From positions 145,038 to 209,037 of the forward strand of contig NW_003314347.1 in NCBI RefSeq assembly GCF_000143415.4: 64,000 bases of DNA, given 5' to 3'. The position numbers and the translations under genes are program-made. Source of the stretch: Selaginella moellendorffii (lineage: Eukaryota > Streptophyta > Lycopodiopsida > Selaginellales > Selaginellaceae). Numbering within the stretch: position 1 is the first letter of the stretch; every line of letters begins with the position of its first letter. The notes under the pieces are model-generated. The model saw only the letters and a program-made list of their open reading frames with translations. It did not search any database and was not told the DNA's origin. Shown here one piece after another: positions 28,092 through 40,327 of the stretch.

Positions 28092-29582
28092 TATGAGACA
28101 CAAATCCCTAAGCCCCAAAGTAGAGCCGAAAGGGGCCCACATGGTAATGGCTAAAGTGGAAGCCAAACGAGCATAACACGTTTGGACTAAAAGTTTTGAC
28201 TTGAATAGTCGAGAGTGAGAGTGGAACTCCTAACGAAGTGCTCGAGGAATGAGTACGAAGCAAGCAGTAAATGAGTCTCTAAAAAAGGGACACAAGAGGA
28301 CTAACACATGACATATAGAAGTGTCGAGATGGACTTGAGACGAAGTTTGAGATGGACCTGAGATGGACCTGAGATGGACCCAAGATGGAGTCCGATATGG
28401 AGTCTGAGATGGACCCGAGATAGAGTCCGAGATGGAGCCCAAGATGGACCTGAGATGGAGTCTGAGATGGACCTAAGATGGAGTCCGAAATAGAACAAAG
28501 ACCGAGATTAAGACCAAGACCGAGACTGAGATCAAGTCTAAGATTGAGACTAAGACCGAGTCTAAGTCTAAGATCAAGTCCGAGTCCGAGTCTGAATATT
28601 AATACAAGTTGTTGGGTGAAAGCCCAAAGCAATCGTCTCCCAAAGGGTTCCAAAAGTATAGTAGGGAGAGAGTGGAGGTTGGATTCCAGTGGAACCAATT
28701 TAGCCAAGAAAGGCTAGTATGACCCAGGAAGGCTATACCCATGTGTTGGTGATCATATAACCACTAAAGAGTCCAAAGTTAGAGTGAATATAGACAAACT
28801 ATCAAAGTAGCTTGGTGAGGTGTTCAAGAGTTGGCTTTAGCTCGCATGGGAGATCAAATGATCAATGCTCCCAATCCAAGTGTGGGTGGCATTACCTACT
28901 TTGAGGCTTATCAAAACCTTGCTCTAGCCACCTAGCTAGGGCACCCAAAGGCAGATGGTGGGAAGAGTATCTATGGGGCTTGTATAGGGCTATAGTGTTT
29001 TAAAATTTCATCCCAGAATCCTAGATTGTGGAAAGGAAGAAAGGCAATTCACTTATGTGGTGACCAAGGATGCAGTTATACAACAAGGAAGCCTTAGAGG
29101 TCATTGGGACATAGTGGTTGGGCTTGTGGGCCTTGCCCAGTGATAGTGTTGACAAACACAGCTGTGGACAGAAAGGGACTTGGTGGGGACTAAGAAAGGG
29201 ATATTAGGGAAGGCTATTCCCCATGTCTGTGGGCATCCTAAAGAGTGGATTTAGGATGATCACTCATGGATGAATGACCCAGCTTTTGAGAGACGAGACT
29301 GTGATGCAAGTGGTGTTGAACCACCAGTGTGACAAAGGTGATAGGCATGGCCTTAGCGTAAAAGGTTGATATGTCAATGATACCTTTGAGTGTCAGCTAT
29401 GGGATCAAACTCATAAAGCACTTGGACCAAGTGCAAAAGTTGAGTAGCATATATGCCATTTTCAGGGCTAACAAGTCCCCAAGTCTGGCATAAGACTTAT
29501 GGAGGTTGAGATTGAAACTCCTCCATATGGTCAAAGTTGTGGTTAAGTGATTAAAGTAGAATGGAAAAATTAATCACTTACA
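28092..29582 (+). repeat. solo LTR of the 1.75-kb LARD-type LTR family
   Basis: Aligns from end to end with the 5' LTR at 33620-35372 (start TGAGACACAAATCCCTA, end TTAATCACTTACA) and is flanked by a perfect 5-bp duplication ACTAA (28087-28091 and 29583-29587). No internal sequence or second LTR follows, so it is a solo LTR left by recombination between the two LTRs. It carries a shorter, diverged version of the GAGATGG / GACCGA minisatellite at about 28330-28600. Confidence 0.85.
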
Positions 29583-29587
29583 ACTAA

Positions 29588-30766
29588 GAAACATGCCATC
29601 ATGATCAAATATAAAAGTCACTAAAATGCCAATTGATAGAAAATGTGCTCATACAAGAATATAACAACAGCATCTTAGTTTGTTATGCATAATATAATAA
29701 CTTTCTCCCATTTTGAGAAATAATCTATTGCTACAAGTAAGTAGCAAAGGCTAAACCGATAAAGAACTTTATTAAGAAAAGTATAACTACAAAAGTTTAT
29801 GCTTAAAGGTTGTTATTACTCCAAATATAGCTTTAGAGGGGCCTTATTAGTATGAATATAAGTAGCCACACCCTGAAGGTCTGCTAGAATGGGAGATATC
29901 TCTTAAGCAACTGCAACCAAAGCCTTACTTAGATATGCAATGTTCAAAAAGAATTGCAAATTAAAGTTTTAGATCAAAATAGTGTAAAATCTATGAAACC
30001 TTGTGGAGAAGAAAGGTTAGTATATCAAATTGAACCTGGAAAATGATGTAAGCTCTCAACAAAAGGTGGTAAAAACATTTAAGCATATAAACAATTGTCG
30101 TTGTCTCCTTCTCAATAGTTATATGTTTACACCTTGATTTTCAGAAAGAATGAGATGCAAAATAAATCATATAGAAGGGGGTTTTATCATCCTTACACTA
30201 ACAATAACAAATGCCAAAAACTTTCTCTTCAAGGTCATGTATGTATTAGTATATGATTTTTTGAATTTAGACTTTTTAAAAGGTTATTTAGCTTAGTGCT
30301 TAAGAATTCTTAATCCTAAATATCCTAAAACCATTAACCAATTGGAAAATAGGGTGCATTTTTGTTTATGGGCCCTTTTCCTCTATATTTGAACTCTTAT
30401 GGATTATCTTTAGGATCATTTTCTTTAGTTGCCAAAATCCACTACACTTTCTTACAAATTCACACCCTCATGAATGGAAACTAAGAGCCTAACTAGAGCA
30501 AACTAAACCTACAAAATGTAAATTTCAACATTTGGTATGATTTCCCTAACCAATTAACATAATTGAGACTCTTTTGATACCATATGTAAGATCTTGAGTT
30601 TGGACTTCCTAAAAGGTCACTTAGTCTAATACTACTTAAACCCAATAATACTTTAATTTATTAGAAAACAAAGTGTACTTTTAAATCATCTATCAAATCA
30701 TTCTCTTTAGTTTACATAGTAGCTACAAGATCAATGTCAATTAGAAAGTTTCTCTAAGTGACTCAA
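29588..30766. other. decayed transposon DNA
   Basis: No gene seen. A TGATACCA sequence at about 30573-30582 directly next to TGTAAGATCTTGAG looks like a decayed minus-strand primer-binding site and LTR edge; related sequence occurs at 30250-30500 and 26270-26400. Confidence 0.4.
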
Positions 30767-31393
30767 TGTAGCATGAATTTGGAGCCGAACTCCAAGCCTG
30801 TTGCGCTACGAACGAGGGTCCAGTACAATCCCACGAGCACCAGCTCCCTGTATCCAGCACCTACACGCAAAATGGTGTCAGACGGAGTCTGGCACAATTT
30901 TGGCATACTGCTGGCCTAACGCGAGGAAGAGGGTACTCCACCGACTAGAGTAGCATGGAGCTTGGGTTTAGACCCAAGCCGGACACAGAACAAGGAGTGA
31001 CACAGCCCAGTGGGAGCCAAATTAATATCTCAGATGGTCGGACATGCATTCCAACCACTATCCCTATTATACATTTGGAACCCCTCATAGTCCCCCCCCC
31101 CCCCCCCCCCCTAAGGAACACACGCTTTGGGCTTTCACCCCAAGCCTCCCTTAGTACCAAGAGTTAGTCTCTGGGACAAGCTCGAAATTTACCAAATATG
31201 GAATGGCGCTAGATTGCGAATTTGGACACGGGACGAACACCATTGTGTTCAGGCCGACCTTTACACTCTGTAGATATGCCAAATGAGCAAATATAGACAC
31301 TTTCCATAAATAGCATTTAGGACCGAAGTGAGACTAACACAAAGGGCATGATAGCGAGGGTGTTTGGCAGATACGGTAAGCTATCATCCAGCG
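30767..31393 (-). repeat. 3' LTR of the split Ty3 element
   Basis: Matches 56329-56949 throughout. Contains a run of about 22 C at 31091-31113, which is shorter in the other LTR. Confidence 0.85.
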
Positions 31394-33614
31394 ATATCCT
31401 CAGTAGCTCTAGACCAACTTTGGCATAGTTGCTCCGCATAAGTCTCAACGGCCGGGACCAACACTTTGGACATTGGTTTCTGTACAACAATCTATTGAGG
31501 CACTCTGCGAGCATTTCCTTGCAACATCTCCCATGGAGAATAGCCAATAGCGCTGTGAAATGTGTTATTATAACATATTTCTGCTGTATCCAAATGCTCA
31601 ACCCAGTCGCGTTGGTCCGCCGCGATATAGTACCGTAGATAATCCTCAACGTGAGCATTCACGCGTTCAGTCTGCCCATCAGTTTAAGGATGATAAGCCG
31701 TATTGAACTTCAATTTGGTACCAAGCAGTTGGAATAGTGTGCCCCAAAACTTCCCCATAAACCTTGAATCTCTATCCGAAATCATCTTTTTGGGAAGACC
31801 ACGAACTCGCACTACTTCATGGAAAAAGAGCTTTGCTGCTTGTTTCACATTCACTGTTCCCACAGTTGGAATGAAGTGTGCAATCTTCGACAACTGATCC
31901 ACAACCACCATCAAAGTATCATAACCCTTAGACTTCGGCAAGCAAGTGACAAAATCAAGTGTGACACTCTGAAATGGCCATGCCAGTGCTGAAATGCACT
32001 TTAACTTTCCAGCCTACTTCTCAGTTTTGCGCTTACATTGCTAGCATATAGGGCAGGAACAGACATAATCCGCTACATCACCTTCCATACCAGACCAGAA
32101 AAATCCCTTTTTCAACGAAGCCAGAGTCTTTCGCTGTCCACTATGTCCCGCTGCTGGAACATCATGATGTTCCTGTAGAAATAATTGCTGGAGATCTTTA
32201 GAGGGAAGATACAATCTTTCTTGCTTATAGAATATAAGCCCATCCCGAACTGAGAAGTGAAGCTTCACATTAGTGCGACTAGCAACTTTTGTTGTTTCGC
32301 TACCAGGGCTCTGCTTCAACAACCCTGCACGACATAAGATTGCCTTCGCCAATGGATCACTTCCATATGAAGCTCGCACGTCCTCTAACCAGTTTGCACT
32401 GATTGCTGATATTGCCCGGAATTGAGTCTGACGACTCAATGCATCCAGAACAATATTGTCTTTACCAGGTTTATATATGATTTCAATATCATATCTAGCA
32501 AGCTTCTTTTGCCAACGAGCTTGCTTCGCCGTAAGCTTAGGCTACGTAGCAAAGTAGCTCCATGTGTTACTATCTATATAAACCTTGGTATGTCCACCCA
32601 AGTAGTGTCTCCAATGTTCCAGGGCTGACACTATAGCAAATATCTCTTTCTCATGCGTTGGCCATCTTCATTGAGTTTCATCCAATTTCTTGGAATAGAA
32701 CGCAACAGGACAACCATGTCACCTTAGCATAACACCAACCGCTTTGTCACAATCTTGCTGCAACACAGCACCAATATCATATCCAGATGCATCACAATGC
32801 ACTTCAAAGGGTTTATCAAGATCTGGGATCTTGAGAATAGGAACCGTAGTCAAGATCTCCTTCAACCGTACAAAAGCACGCTGGCAAGTTGGTGTCCAAT
32901 GAAATGGAATACTACTCTTTGTCAACTCAATCAATAGAAGAGAAATTCTTGCAAAATTGTGGACAAACTTGCGATAGTATCCCGCCAAACTGAGAAAGGA
33001 ACGAACATTTGATACAGTGGTCGGGGTTTCCCAGGATTTCATTGCTTCCACCTTCTTTGGATCGACCTCAATTACGCCACCACCAACTATATGTCCGAGA
33101 AAGTTTACGGGCAATTGTCCAAAAGCGCATTTACTTTCCTTAGCATACAGTTTGTGTTCGCACAATTTCTGAAACACCAGCTCCAAGTGTTTCAAATGAT
33201 CCTCCAACGTTTTGCTAAAGACTAGAACATCGTCGATATATAGGACAACAAATGTGTCCAAATAATCTCCAAATATTCTATCCATCATAGTGCTGAACGT
33301 TGCTGGAGCATTGCATAACCCGAACGGCATGACAAAAAACTCATAAGATCCGTACCGAGTCTTAAAGGTTGTCTTCTCTACATCCTGATCTGCCACCCGT
33401 ATTTGATGATACCTGGACCACAAATCAAGTCACGTAAAATACTTAGCCTTTAAAAGTTGGTCAAACAAGTCATCAATGCGAGGCAAAGGATAACTATTTT
33501 TTACCGTGATCTTGTTTAGTGCCTGATAGTCAATACACATCCTCATGGTTCCATCTTTTTTCATAATAAAGAGGACCGGCGCTCCATAAGGTGACTTGCT
33601 TGGTCGGATATGAC
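31394..33614 (-). pseudogene. pol 3' half: RT, RNase H, integrase of the split Ty3 element
   Basis: Begins with RT sequence [14 protein letters not shown] and [12 protein letters not shown], then FVMPFGLCNAPATF, VVLYIDDVLVFSK (catalytic YIDD near 33240), RNase H with VHCDASGYDIGAVLQQ and THEKEIFAIV, and integrase with a zinc-binding segment near 32050, LDFVTCLPKSKGYDTLM, MISDRDSRF and TDGQTERVNAHVEDYL. Several in-frame stops (for example near 33432, 32715 and 32040) show it is dead. The frame runs into the LTR directly after AEQLCQSW...EDIAG, without the integrase C-terminal domain or a polypurine tract. Confidence 0.85.
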
Positions 33615-33619
33615 CTTTG
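33615..33619. other. target site duplication CTTTG (left)
   Basis: CTTTG immediately before the inner element, identical to 54149-54153. Confidence 0.9.
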
Positions 33620-34167
33620 TGTGAAACACAAAATCCCTAGGCCCCAAAGTGGAGCCGGAAGGGTGCCACATGGTAGTGGCCAAAGCGAACGCCAAACGAG
33701 CGTAACACGTTTGGACTAAAAGCTCCGACTTGAAAGGTCGAGAGCGGGAGTGGAACTCCCAACAAAGTGCTCAAGGAACGAGCACGAAGCGAGCAATAAG
33801 CGAGGCTCCAAAAAATGACCCAAAAAGGACTAGCACATGACACGTGGAATTGTCCGAGATGGAGTCCGAGATGGACCGAGACGGAGTCCGAGATGGAGCC
33901 CGAGATGGAGTCCGAGATGGACCGAGACGGAGTTCGAGATGGAGTCCGAGATGGACCGAGATGGAGTCCGAGATGGACCAAGACGGAGTCCGAGATGGAG
34001 TCTGAGATGGACCTGAGATGGAGTCTAAGATGGACCGAGACAGAGTCCAAGATGGAGTCCGAGATGGACCCAAGATGGAATCCGAGATGGAGTCCAAGAA
34101 GGACCCAAGATGGAGTCCGAGGTCGAGACTGGGACCGGGACCGGGACCGAGACCGAGACCGAGACCA

Positions 34168-34200
<33 letters not shown>

Positions 34201-35372
34201 TCGGGACCGAGACCGAGACTGAGGCCGAGGCCGAGTCCGAGTCCAAGTCTGAGTCCGAGTCTGAGTCCGAGTCCGAGTCCGAGTTCGAGTCCGAGTCCGA
34301 GTCTGAGTCCGAGTCCGAGTTCGAGTCCGAGTCCGAGTCTGAGTCCGAGTTCGAGTCTGAGAGGGTGAAAGCCCACCCAGACCCTAGGGGGTTTGGTGAG
34401 CTCCAAAAGTATAGTAAAGGGGAGGACTGCAGTGGAGCCAGTTTGGCCAGGAAAGGCCAGTTTGGCCAGGAAAGGCCAGTTTGGCCAGGAAAGGCCAGTT
34501 TGGCCCAGGAAGGCTGTACCCAGTGTTGGGTGATGAGCTGCCCACTGGGAAGTCCAAGAATAGAGTGAACACGGACCGACAAGCAGGGTAGCTTGGTGAA
34601 GTGTTCAAGAGCTGGCTCTAGTTCCCCTGGGAGATCGACTGGCCGATGCTCCCAGTCCAAGTGTGGGTGGCACTACCTACTTGGATACCAGGAGTGGCTC
34701 AATGGAACCTCGCTCTAAGCCCATGGCTAGAGCACCCAAAGGCAGAAGGCGAGGAGAGTACCCACGAGGCTTGCATAAGGCCACGGTGTTCCGAAATGTT
34801 ATCCCAAAGGCCTAGACTGTGAAAAGGAAGAGGAGTAGACCTCTGGTGTAGTGACCAAGGATACAGTCGTGTAGTGAGGAAGTCCCAGAGGACCATGGGA
34901 CTTAGTGGTCGAGCTTGTGGGCCTTGATCCAGTGGCAGGGTTGGCGAACACGGCCAAGGACAAGTGGGGACCAAAAAGAAGATATTGGGGAAGGCTATTC
35001 CCCATATCTGTGGGCATCTTAAGGATGCTAAGGAGTGGATCTGGGATGACCACTCATGGACGGATGGCCCAATCTTGGAGAGACGAGATTGCAATGCAGG
35101 TGGTGTTGGACCACCGATGTGACCAAAGTGATTGGGCATGGCCTAGTGTAACGGGCTGGTATGTTGGTGGTGCCTTGGGGTGTCGGTCATGGGACCGGAC
35201 ATGTGGAGCACTTGGACCAAGTGCAAAGGTTGAGTGGCATGGATGCCATTCTCGGGGCTAGCAAGCCCCAAGTCCTGAGTGGGACTTATGGAAGTTGTGA
35301 ATGAGACTCCTCCAAGTGGTCGAAAGTGTGGTTAAGTGACTAAAGTAGAATGGAAAAAATTAGTCGCTTACA
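33620..35372 (+). repeat. 5' LTR of the LARD-like element (1753 bp)
   Basis: Ends CGCTTACA directly before the primer-binding site. Holds a minisatellite at 33848-34363 and a triplicated 19-bp unit (AGTTTGGCCAGGAAAGGCC) at about 34439-34500. Confidence 0.88.
33848..34363 (+). repeat. minisatellite inside the LTR: GAGATGGAGTCC, GACCGA and GAGTCC units
   Basis: Three tandem blocks in succession: a 12-15 bp unit GAGATGGAGTCC / GAGATGGACC at 33855-34120, a hexamer GACCGA at about 34125-34225, and a hexamer GAGTCC / GAGTCT at about 34230-34363. All keep a 3-bp multiple, so long meaningless open frames arise on both strands. Confidence 0.85.
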
Positions 35373-35375
35373 ACT

Positions 35376-35387
35376 TGGTATCGGAGC
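35376..35387 (+). other. primer-binding site (initiator methionine tRNA type)
   Basis: TGGTATCGGAGC, one base different from the plant initiator-Met consensus TGGTATCAGAGC, 3 bp after the 5' LTR. Confidence 0.8.
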
Positions 35388-38300
35388 TGTTTCTTAGTCC
35401 AACTTTTATTGGTGGCCAAGTATATCACCACTTGTATTGGAATTGGAAAGTCCTAGGTATGGACCTATCCTCGAGGAGTAGCATGTTGAGAGGACATGGC
35501 TCTCCACTCAAGTTCATGCGTGAACTTGTGCACGATGTGGTGGATGGAAAAGGGCCAATAAGAGAACGACTTTGGGATCTTGGGAATAGTATGAGGGTTT
35601 CTTCAGAGAGTTGAGGATGTGATCCAGATGAGCGTTTGACGCAGCAAACGGGCTAATGTAATTGTGGTAAACAACTATAGTTGGGATCACGGGAAAGATG
35701 CAAACTCCAAGACGATAGTGGAGTCACAAGATTACCCTCATATAGTTGAAGCTGGTGCTCATGAATTTGAGACCGGAATTAATGACCGTGGAAGGTCAAA
35801 TACGGAAGAGGACACAAGTCCTTGAAATGGCAGCCAGGGCTACCTTTAATAAATGTTGGAAGAACCCAAGGAGTTAGGGGTGTACTTAAAGGATGAGTTG
35901 GTATTCTCATCACATGGACAAGTGGTCCTAAGGGGCAAAAGGTTGCCCCAAGAGAACAAATCAAGTGTCAGAGTAACACTTGCAAAGATGGTCTTTGTGA
36001 GTAAGACTTGAATACAAGAAGTTGTATTCCAGTGAGCTGGGACCTCATGGGTCGTCGGATGACAAAATCCAAAAAAGCTGGAGGACTCAAATAGAGTCAA
36101 GGAATAATCCTAAAGGATTGATGGAAGCATTTGGACTAAGGTGTGTTGTACCCCACGAATGATGGGGGGGGGGGGGGGGGGATCATAGGATCCAAGGATG
36201 AGAACAGAGGGTATCTCATCGATGGCAGAATGTGCTATGCTAAAGTGTTGGGAAAAGTGTTCCTAAAAAAAGCAACTTTGGTGCAGAGTTAGTGCTAACG
36301 GATAGTTGGCATGAGAAACGACTGGGTTGGTCTTGGCAAAGACCTAGACACAAGTGCAAAGTGTCATAAAGGCAGACGCATGGAGCCAATAGTGTGGAGA
36401 CACTAAATGGGCCAAGGTGTGATGCCTTGAGGTTATATTGATGGGTTTATGAAAACCCCTTGCCAATGGAATCCCAATGGAAATGGGAATGGCATAGCCT
36501 ATGCTGGAAGGCATGTGGTTGGAGTGTGGTGACCCAGATAATTATGGAAGTGTAGAAGCACTAAGCAATGAGTTGTAGGACTTGACAACTATGAGGCAAC
36601 TAAGCATGAGGTGTAAGTAATTGGTTAAACGGGTAGAAGGTAGCTACCCAAGACTTCTTAATGGCATAAAAAAGTTAAATATACCCCTTTCAGGAATAAG
36701 TTGCTTATGTTGCGATATAGTAAGTCAATGTCATAAAAGGAAATGCTCATTGTCAAGGATGCCATCATTGGGACACCCAAACACTCTAGAACCCCAAGAG
36801 GTGGTGTTTGGAGTCACAAGGGCATTAGATAAGGCCCAAGGGACTAAGTCTCTAGTGAATGATGGATAGGAGGTGCTATCCAAACATCCAAGGTTCTGGA
36901 AACGGGAGAAATCCGTCTACCCGATTTGGACAAAGCAAAAAATGGGATTTTGGCAAGGCTAGTAATGGGCATATAGAGGCCCATAAGTAGCAACGTTAAT
37001 CCCGGTGTGTGGGATTATAAGGTGAACATGCCCAGATTGAGGAACCACTCCCTAAGCTATTGAGTAGGTTCATCCCTATGAATACTTGCTAAGGCATGGT
37101 AGAAGGTGCAAAGCTATCTTCCTAGTTTGAAGGAGAATAACCAAAGGAAACATATGAGGCCAAAAGGCAAGTAGTATTGGGATGGAATTGAACCATAGAA
37201 ATCGAAGAACATAACCAATGGTGGTTATGCAAGGTGGGAATGGAGAATCAAGAAGGTGCTCAAGGATGTTATTACTAGCAACCGCGATGCCATGGAGAGT
37301 CTAAAATGTGGAATTATCCATGTTAGACCATATAGGGAGTAGGGAGCTTGCAAAGGAGAAGCCTTAGCAAGCTAAGGAACAAAGTTCCTTGAAGGTTCCC
37401 AAAGACAATTCTAGGTAGATAAGTACCTAGAAAGCCAAGTGTAAATGGTTCCTAGAGTGCGCGAAATCAGAGTGGCGCAGTAAAAGCGTGGTCTTGAAGC
37501 TGGCCATGAGGCAAGGCTATCAAGGTTGGGGAAATAGTTCCCGAGTGTTCAAAGAGAAGGCTTTGAACGAAAATCGATGGTTAAAGACTTTCACACTTAT
37601 GCATGAATCATGTTACGGTGGCCAGATGATTTGCTAAGTGGGATTGGCAAGTCAGGGGAATAAATCCCTTAGTTGAAGGTGCTAACTTCAAAAGGGGTGG
37701 CCCATGGGGCCGAGCAAGGAGGAGTCCATGCATGATCACAGACTTGTTAAGTGAGAGGACTTGGCAATGTGGAGGAACTAGGTTCCTAAGTTGTGATCTA
37801 TAGTGCGCTTTAAGTATATGATGGTGCACTGGCGTGGGGAGTCACGCCAGGCATCCAGTGTGATGCCATCCGTAGATGCATATACGAAGGTTGGGTTTGA
37901 GTCCCGACCCTCTAGTGCTTGGGTTCGAGTCCCAAATCACTAGGGCGTGGTGATGGTTTGGAATATGAGGACACTCATTTTTCAGTGATCATGGACTCTC
38001 AGTGAGGAGACTGGTTTGGGCACACTGCCAAGCGGGGGATGCCCCGGAGTTGTGATGCATAGTTAGATTGCTTAGTGTGAAAGCTCAACATATCTAAGTT
38101 GAAAACTTTGGTGCAAGTGGCACCAAGGACGTGGTGAATGAGATGGGGACACCCAGTCTCAGTGGCTATGAACCCTTGGCCGGATGGGCTGGCTTGGGTG
38201 CACCTCCAAGTGTGGGGGATGCCCCCGAGGTCATGGTCAACAACTTAAAGGTCTAAAAGATCTAGTACTTATTGGCAAACCTATTAAGGTGTTAAGGTTA

Positions 38301-38775
38301 GATCACTACGTGATCTTATGGCCAAAACAAGGACAAGGTCCTTGTGAGGTTAAGGAATAAAGTTTCAAGTTCAAAGTGTTGATTGGAACTATTGATGATG
38401 GTGTGGCTTGGTCAAGGTGACCAAATGAGAAGGACACCTAAGGGAAATGAAATATGTCAATGCGATGGCATAGTGAGTCCAAGAAAAGTAGTCTCAATAA
38501 GAGATCCAAGGGAGGGTCTCAAAAGTTGGGCCGTGGATAGAGCCCATAGAAAAAAAAAATGTTAAAAAGACGTACTAGAGGTGAACACCCTCTGGACTTG
38601 GAAAGCAAAGTCTTTGCTATGGAATCGAAAGGATACCTCGAGAATGGAGGTAGGGATCTGATGTTGCTAAGTGCAACAATCAAGGATAAGAGCAAAAGAC
38701 TAGAGGCTAAGAAAAAAGCCATGGGAATCATGGGAAAGAATCCAAAACACAAAGTTAGGCCAAAAACGCTAAAAA
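35388..38775 (+). other. internal non-coding domain of the LARD-like element (left part)
   Basis: No frame above chance length and no gag or pol motif on either strand. A pure G run of about 17-18 bases lies at 36165-36181. Phrase-like repeats such as AAGGTTCCTTGA or GATAGTTCCCAAGG recur, suggesting an old duplicated spacer. Function unknown. Confidence 0.6.
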
Positions 38776-38796
38776 CTCTATTTCGTTAAAGTGGGA
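38776..38796 (+). repeat. left terminal inverted repeat
   Basis: 21 bp, starts CTCTATTTCG and ends AAAGTGGGA; perfect inverted match to 52849-52869. Confidence 0.8.
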
Positions 38797-39432
38797 TTTA
38801 TTCAGTAAAATGGGACTAGGTACAAATTTTCAAGTATTTGAAAATGACGTGAAATTATATGTTTTTTGTCCAGGGGCTAGACATATCTGGGGCATGGTGA
38901 CTAGCGCGGTGACTTTGTGTCCAGACTGAGTCCATCTGGTTGTATAATAAATCTCATTGTCAAGGTGAACAAGCCGAATCTGAAGCTAAAGAAGAGCGAT
39001 GGCTTGTGCGCACACACTATTTGTTTGTTCATTGAGCGTGTGGTGAGCTTTCCAAGATGAACGTCATTCCTATTAGCCAGACATATAACTTAATGGTGAG
39101 AACATTTAGATATTATTCAATGTTATCTTTTTCTAACGAATCTAATTGTGAAGGTGTAGCAAGAGGCATTGCTAGTCTGGAGAAGTCATTTAACTCATTT
39201 GACCCTTAGTGTATTTTCATGAAACTAAATAACATTCATATTATTAAGGAATTTCTCTAGTACCTTTTTTTTATGACATAGAGGCTTGCATTTCTTTCAA
39301 AGGTGATTTAGTAAAAGGCCTGAGGGCACATGCCATTCTATTTCTCAGACCGGTATTAAGATATACTAGTGCAAAGGGAAAAAGGTATTCGGTGATCAAG
39401 TAAATGGCATGAGGGCACACGCCATTATAAGC
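38797..39432. other. left subterminal region of the 14.1-kb element
   Basis: No gene seen. It contains CAAGGTGAACAAGCCGAAT at 38961-38979, which recurs inverted at about 40217-40237 and in variant form at 40347-40368, and the first palindrome copies at 39317 and 39404. Confidence 0.5.
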
Positions 39433-39690
39433 CTAAGCGCTAGTGGACACCTCCTTTTTGGTACTCTTAGCAGTACTATCATCCTTCTCCGGGTCAGTTG
39501 TTTTGCTTTGGATTGTTGTCTCTGACGTTACTGGGGCGTTCTCGATAGTTGTTAATGTTGCCGTTTGTTCAGAAAAATGATCACCTGGAGTATAGTACGG
39601 GGAGTTTGGAAGACTTATATATTCTACATCTTCACCTATCTCCTTCTCCGTCTCCTTTTCTGCCTCACTTACAGATTTTGTGCTTGCCAT
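39433..39690 (-). CDS. small acidic Ser/Thr-rich protein of unknown function
   Basis: 85 residues from an ATG at 39690 (MASTKSVSEAEKETEKEIGE). Rich in Glu, Ser, Thr and Lys, with SLPNSPYYTPGDHF in the middle and a basic KSTKKE near the end; no hydrophobic segment or known domain. It could be a separate small gene of the 14.1-kb element or a leftover exon of the gene upstream. Unconfirmed as a real protein. Confidence 0.35.
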   Translation of the reverse strand: MASTKSVSEAEKETEKEIGEDVEYISLPNSPYYTPGDHFSEQTATLTTIENAPVTSETTIQSKTTDPEKDDSTAKSTKKEVSTSA

Positions 39691-40327
39691 GAGAACGGTC
39701 TTCACCCTAAAATATGGAGTTCGTTGTGTTATAAAAGGAAACCAACACACACGCTGCAAGGGAATGATGGTACATAAAGCACGTAAGCCCACAATATGGG
39801 TTTATGTGCCATTAATATGGGCCACATGCCATATTATTAGATTTATGCACGTGTGATTGGTAAATGCATATGTCACATCATCTTTGTTTTACCTCACACA
39901 CTATATCAAGCCTAATGAACCATATCACATGTGCGCACATGCTATATATATGGAGAAGTATTATGCAAGGATAGAAAAATTCAATGCATGATTGTGGAGA
40001 GCAATGGCATGAAGCCACATGCTAAATAACATTTTAGAGAAAGAATTAAAATAGAAACATGCAAACAGTACTGAGTGCAAGACTTAGAAGTGCACAATTG
40101 AATGAGGTATTTCTAATAAATATTTCACTCACCTCATATAGGAATGGCTACCACTCTCAAATGGCGTATCGCCTCATGCCATCACCTCGCAATTTGTTAT
40201 AACAATCCGATGAATTCATATTCGGCTTGTTCACCTTGAACTTTAAGTAAGATTTGCTAGAACAACTAAGAATTTATACTTGTTATTTGTATCATCTCAC
40301 CTAGGAATGGCGTAAGGCCACATGCCA

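Noticed and set aside
33660-33690. GCCACATGGTAGTGGCC in the LARD LTRs as a possible member of the 22-bp palindrome family
   Set aside because: Lacks the ATGGCRTG half-site and the spacing; similarity is limited to short shared words.
33815-34660. Long repetitive open frames (Glu/Ser, Leu/Gly, Arg/Pro-rich) on both strands
   Set aside because: Artefacts of minisatellite units in multiples of three; same pattern at 28.3-28.7 and 53.6-53.9 kb.
35336-38789. Several 60-90-residue open frames inside the LARD
   Set aside because: No motif, no splice continuity, length expected by chance.
38750-38800. Longer TIR extending about 20 bp outside the 21-bp core
   Set aside because: Similarity outside the core is partial and in A-rich DNA; the core alone is secure.
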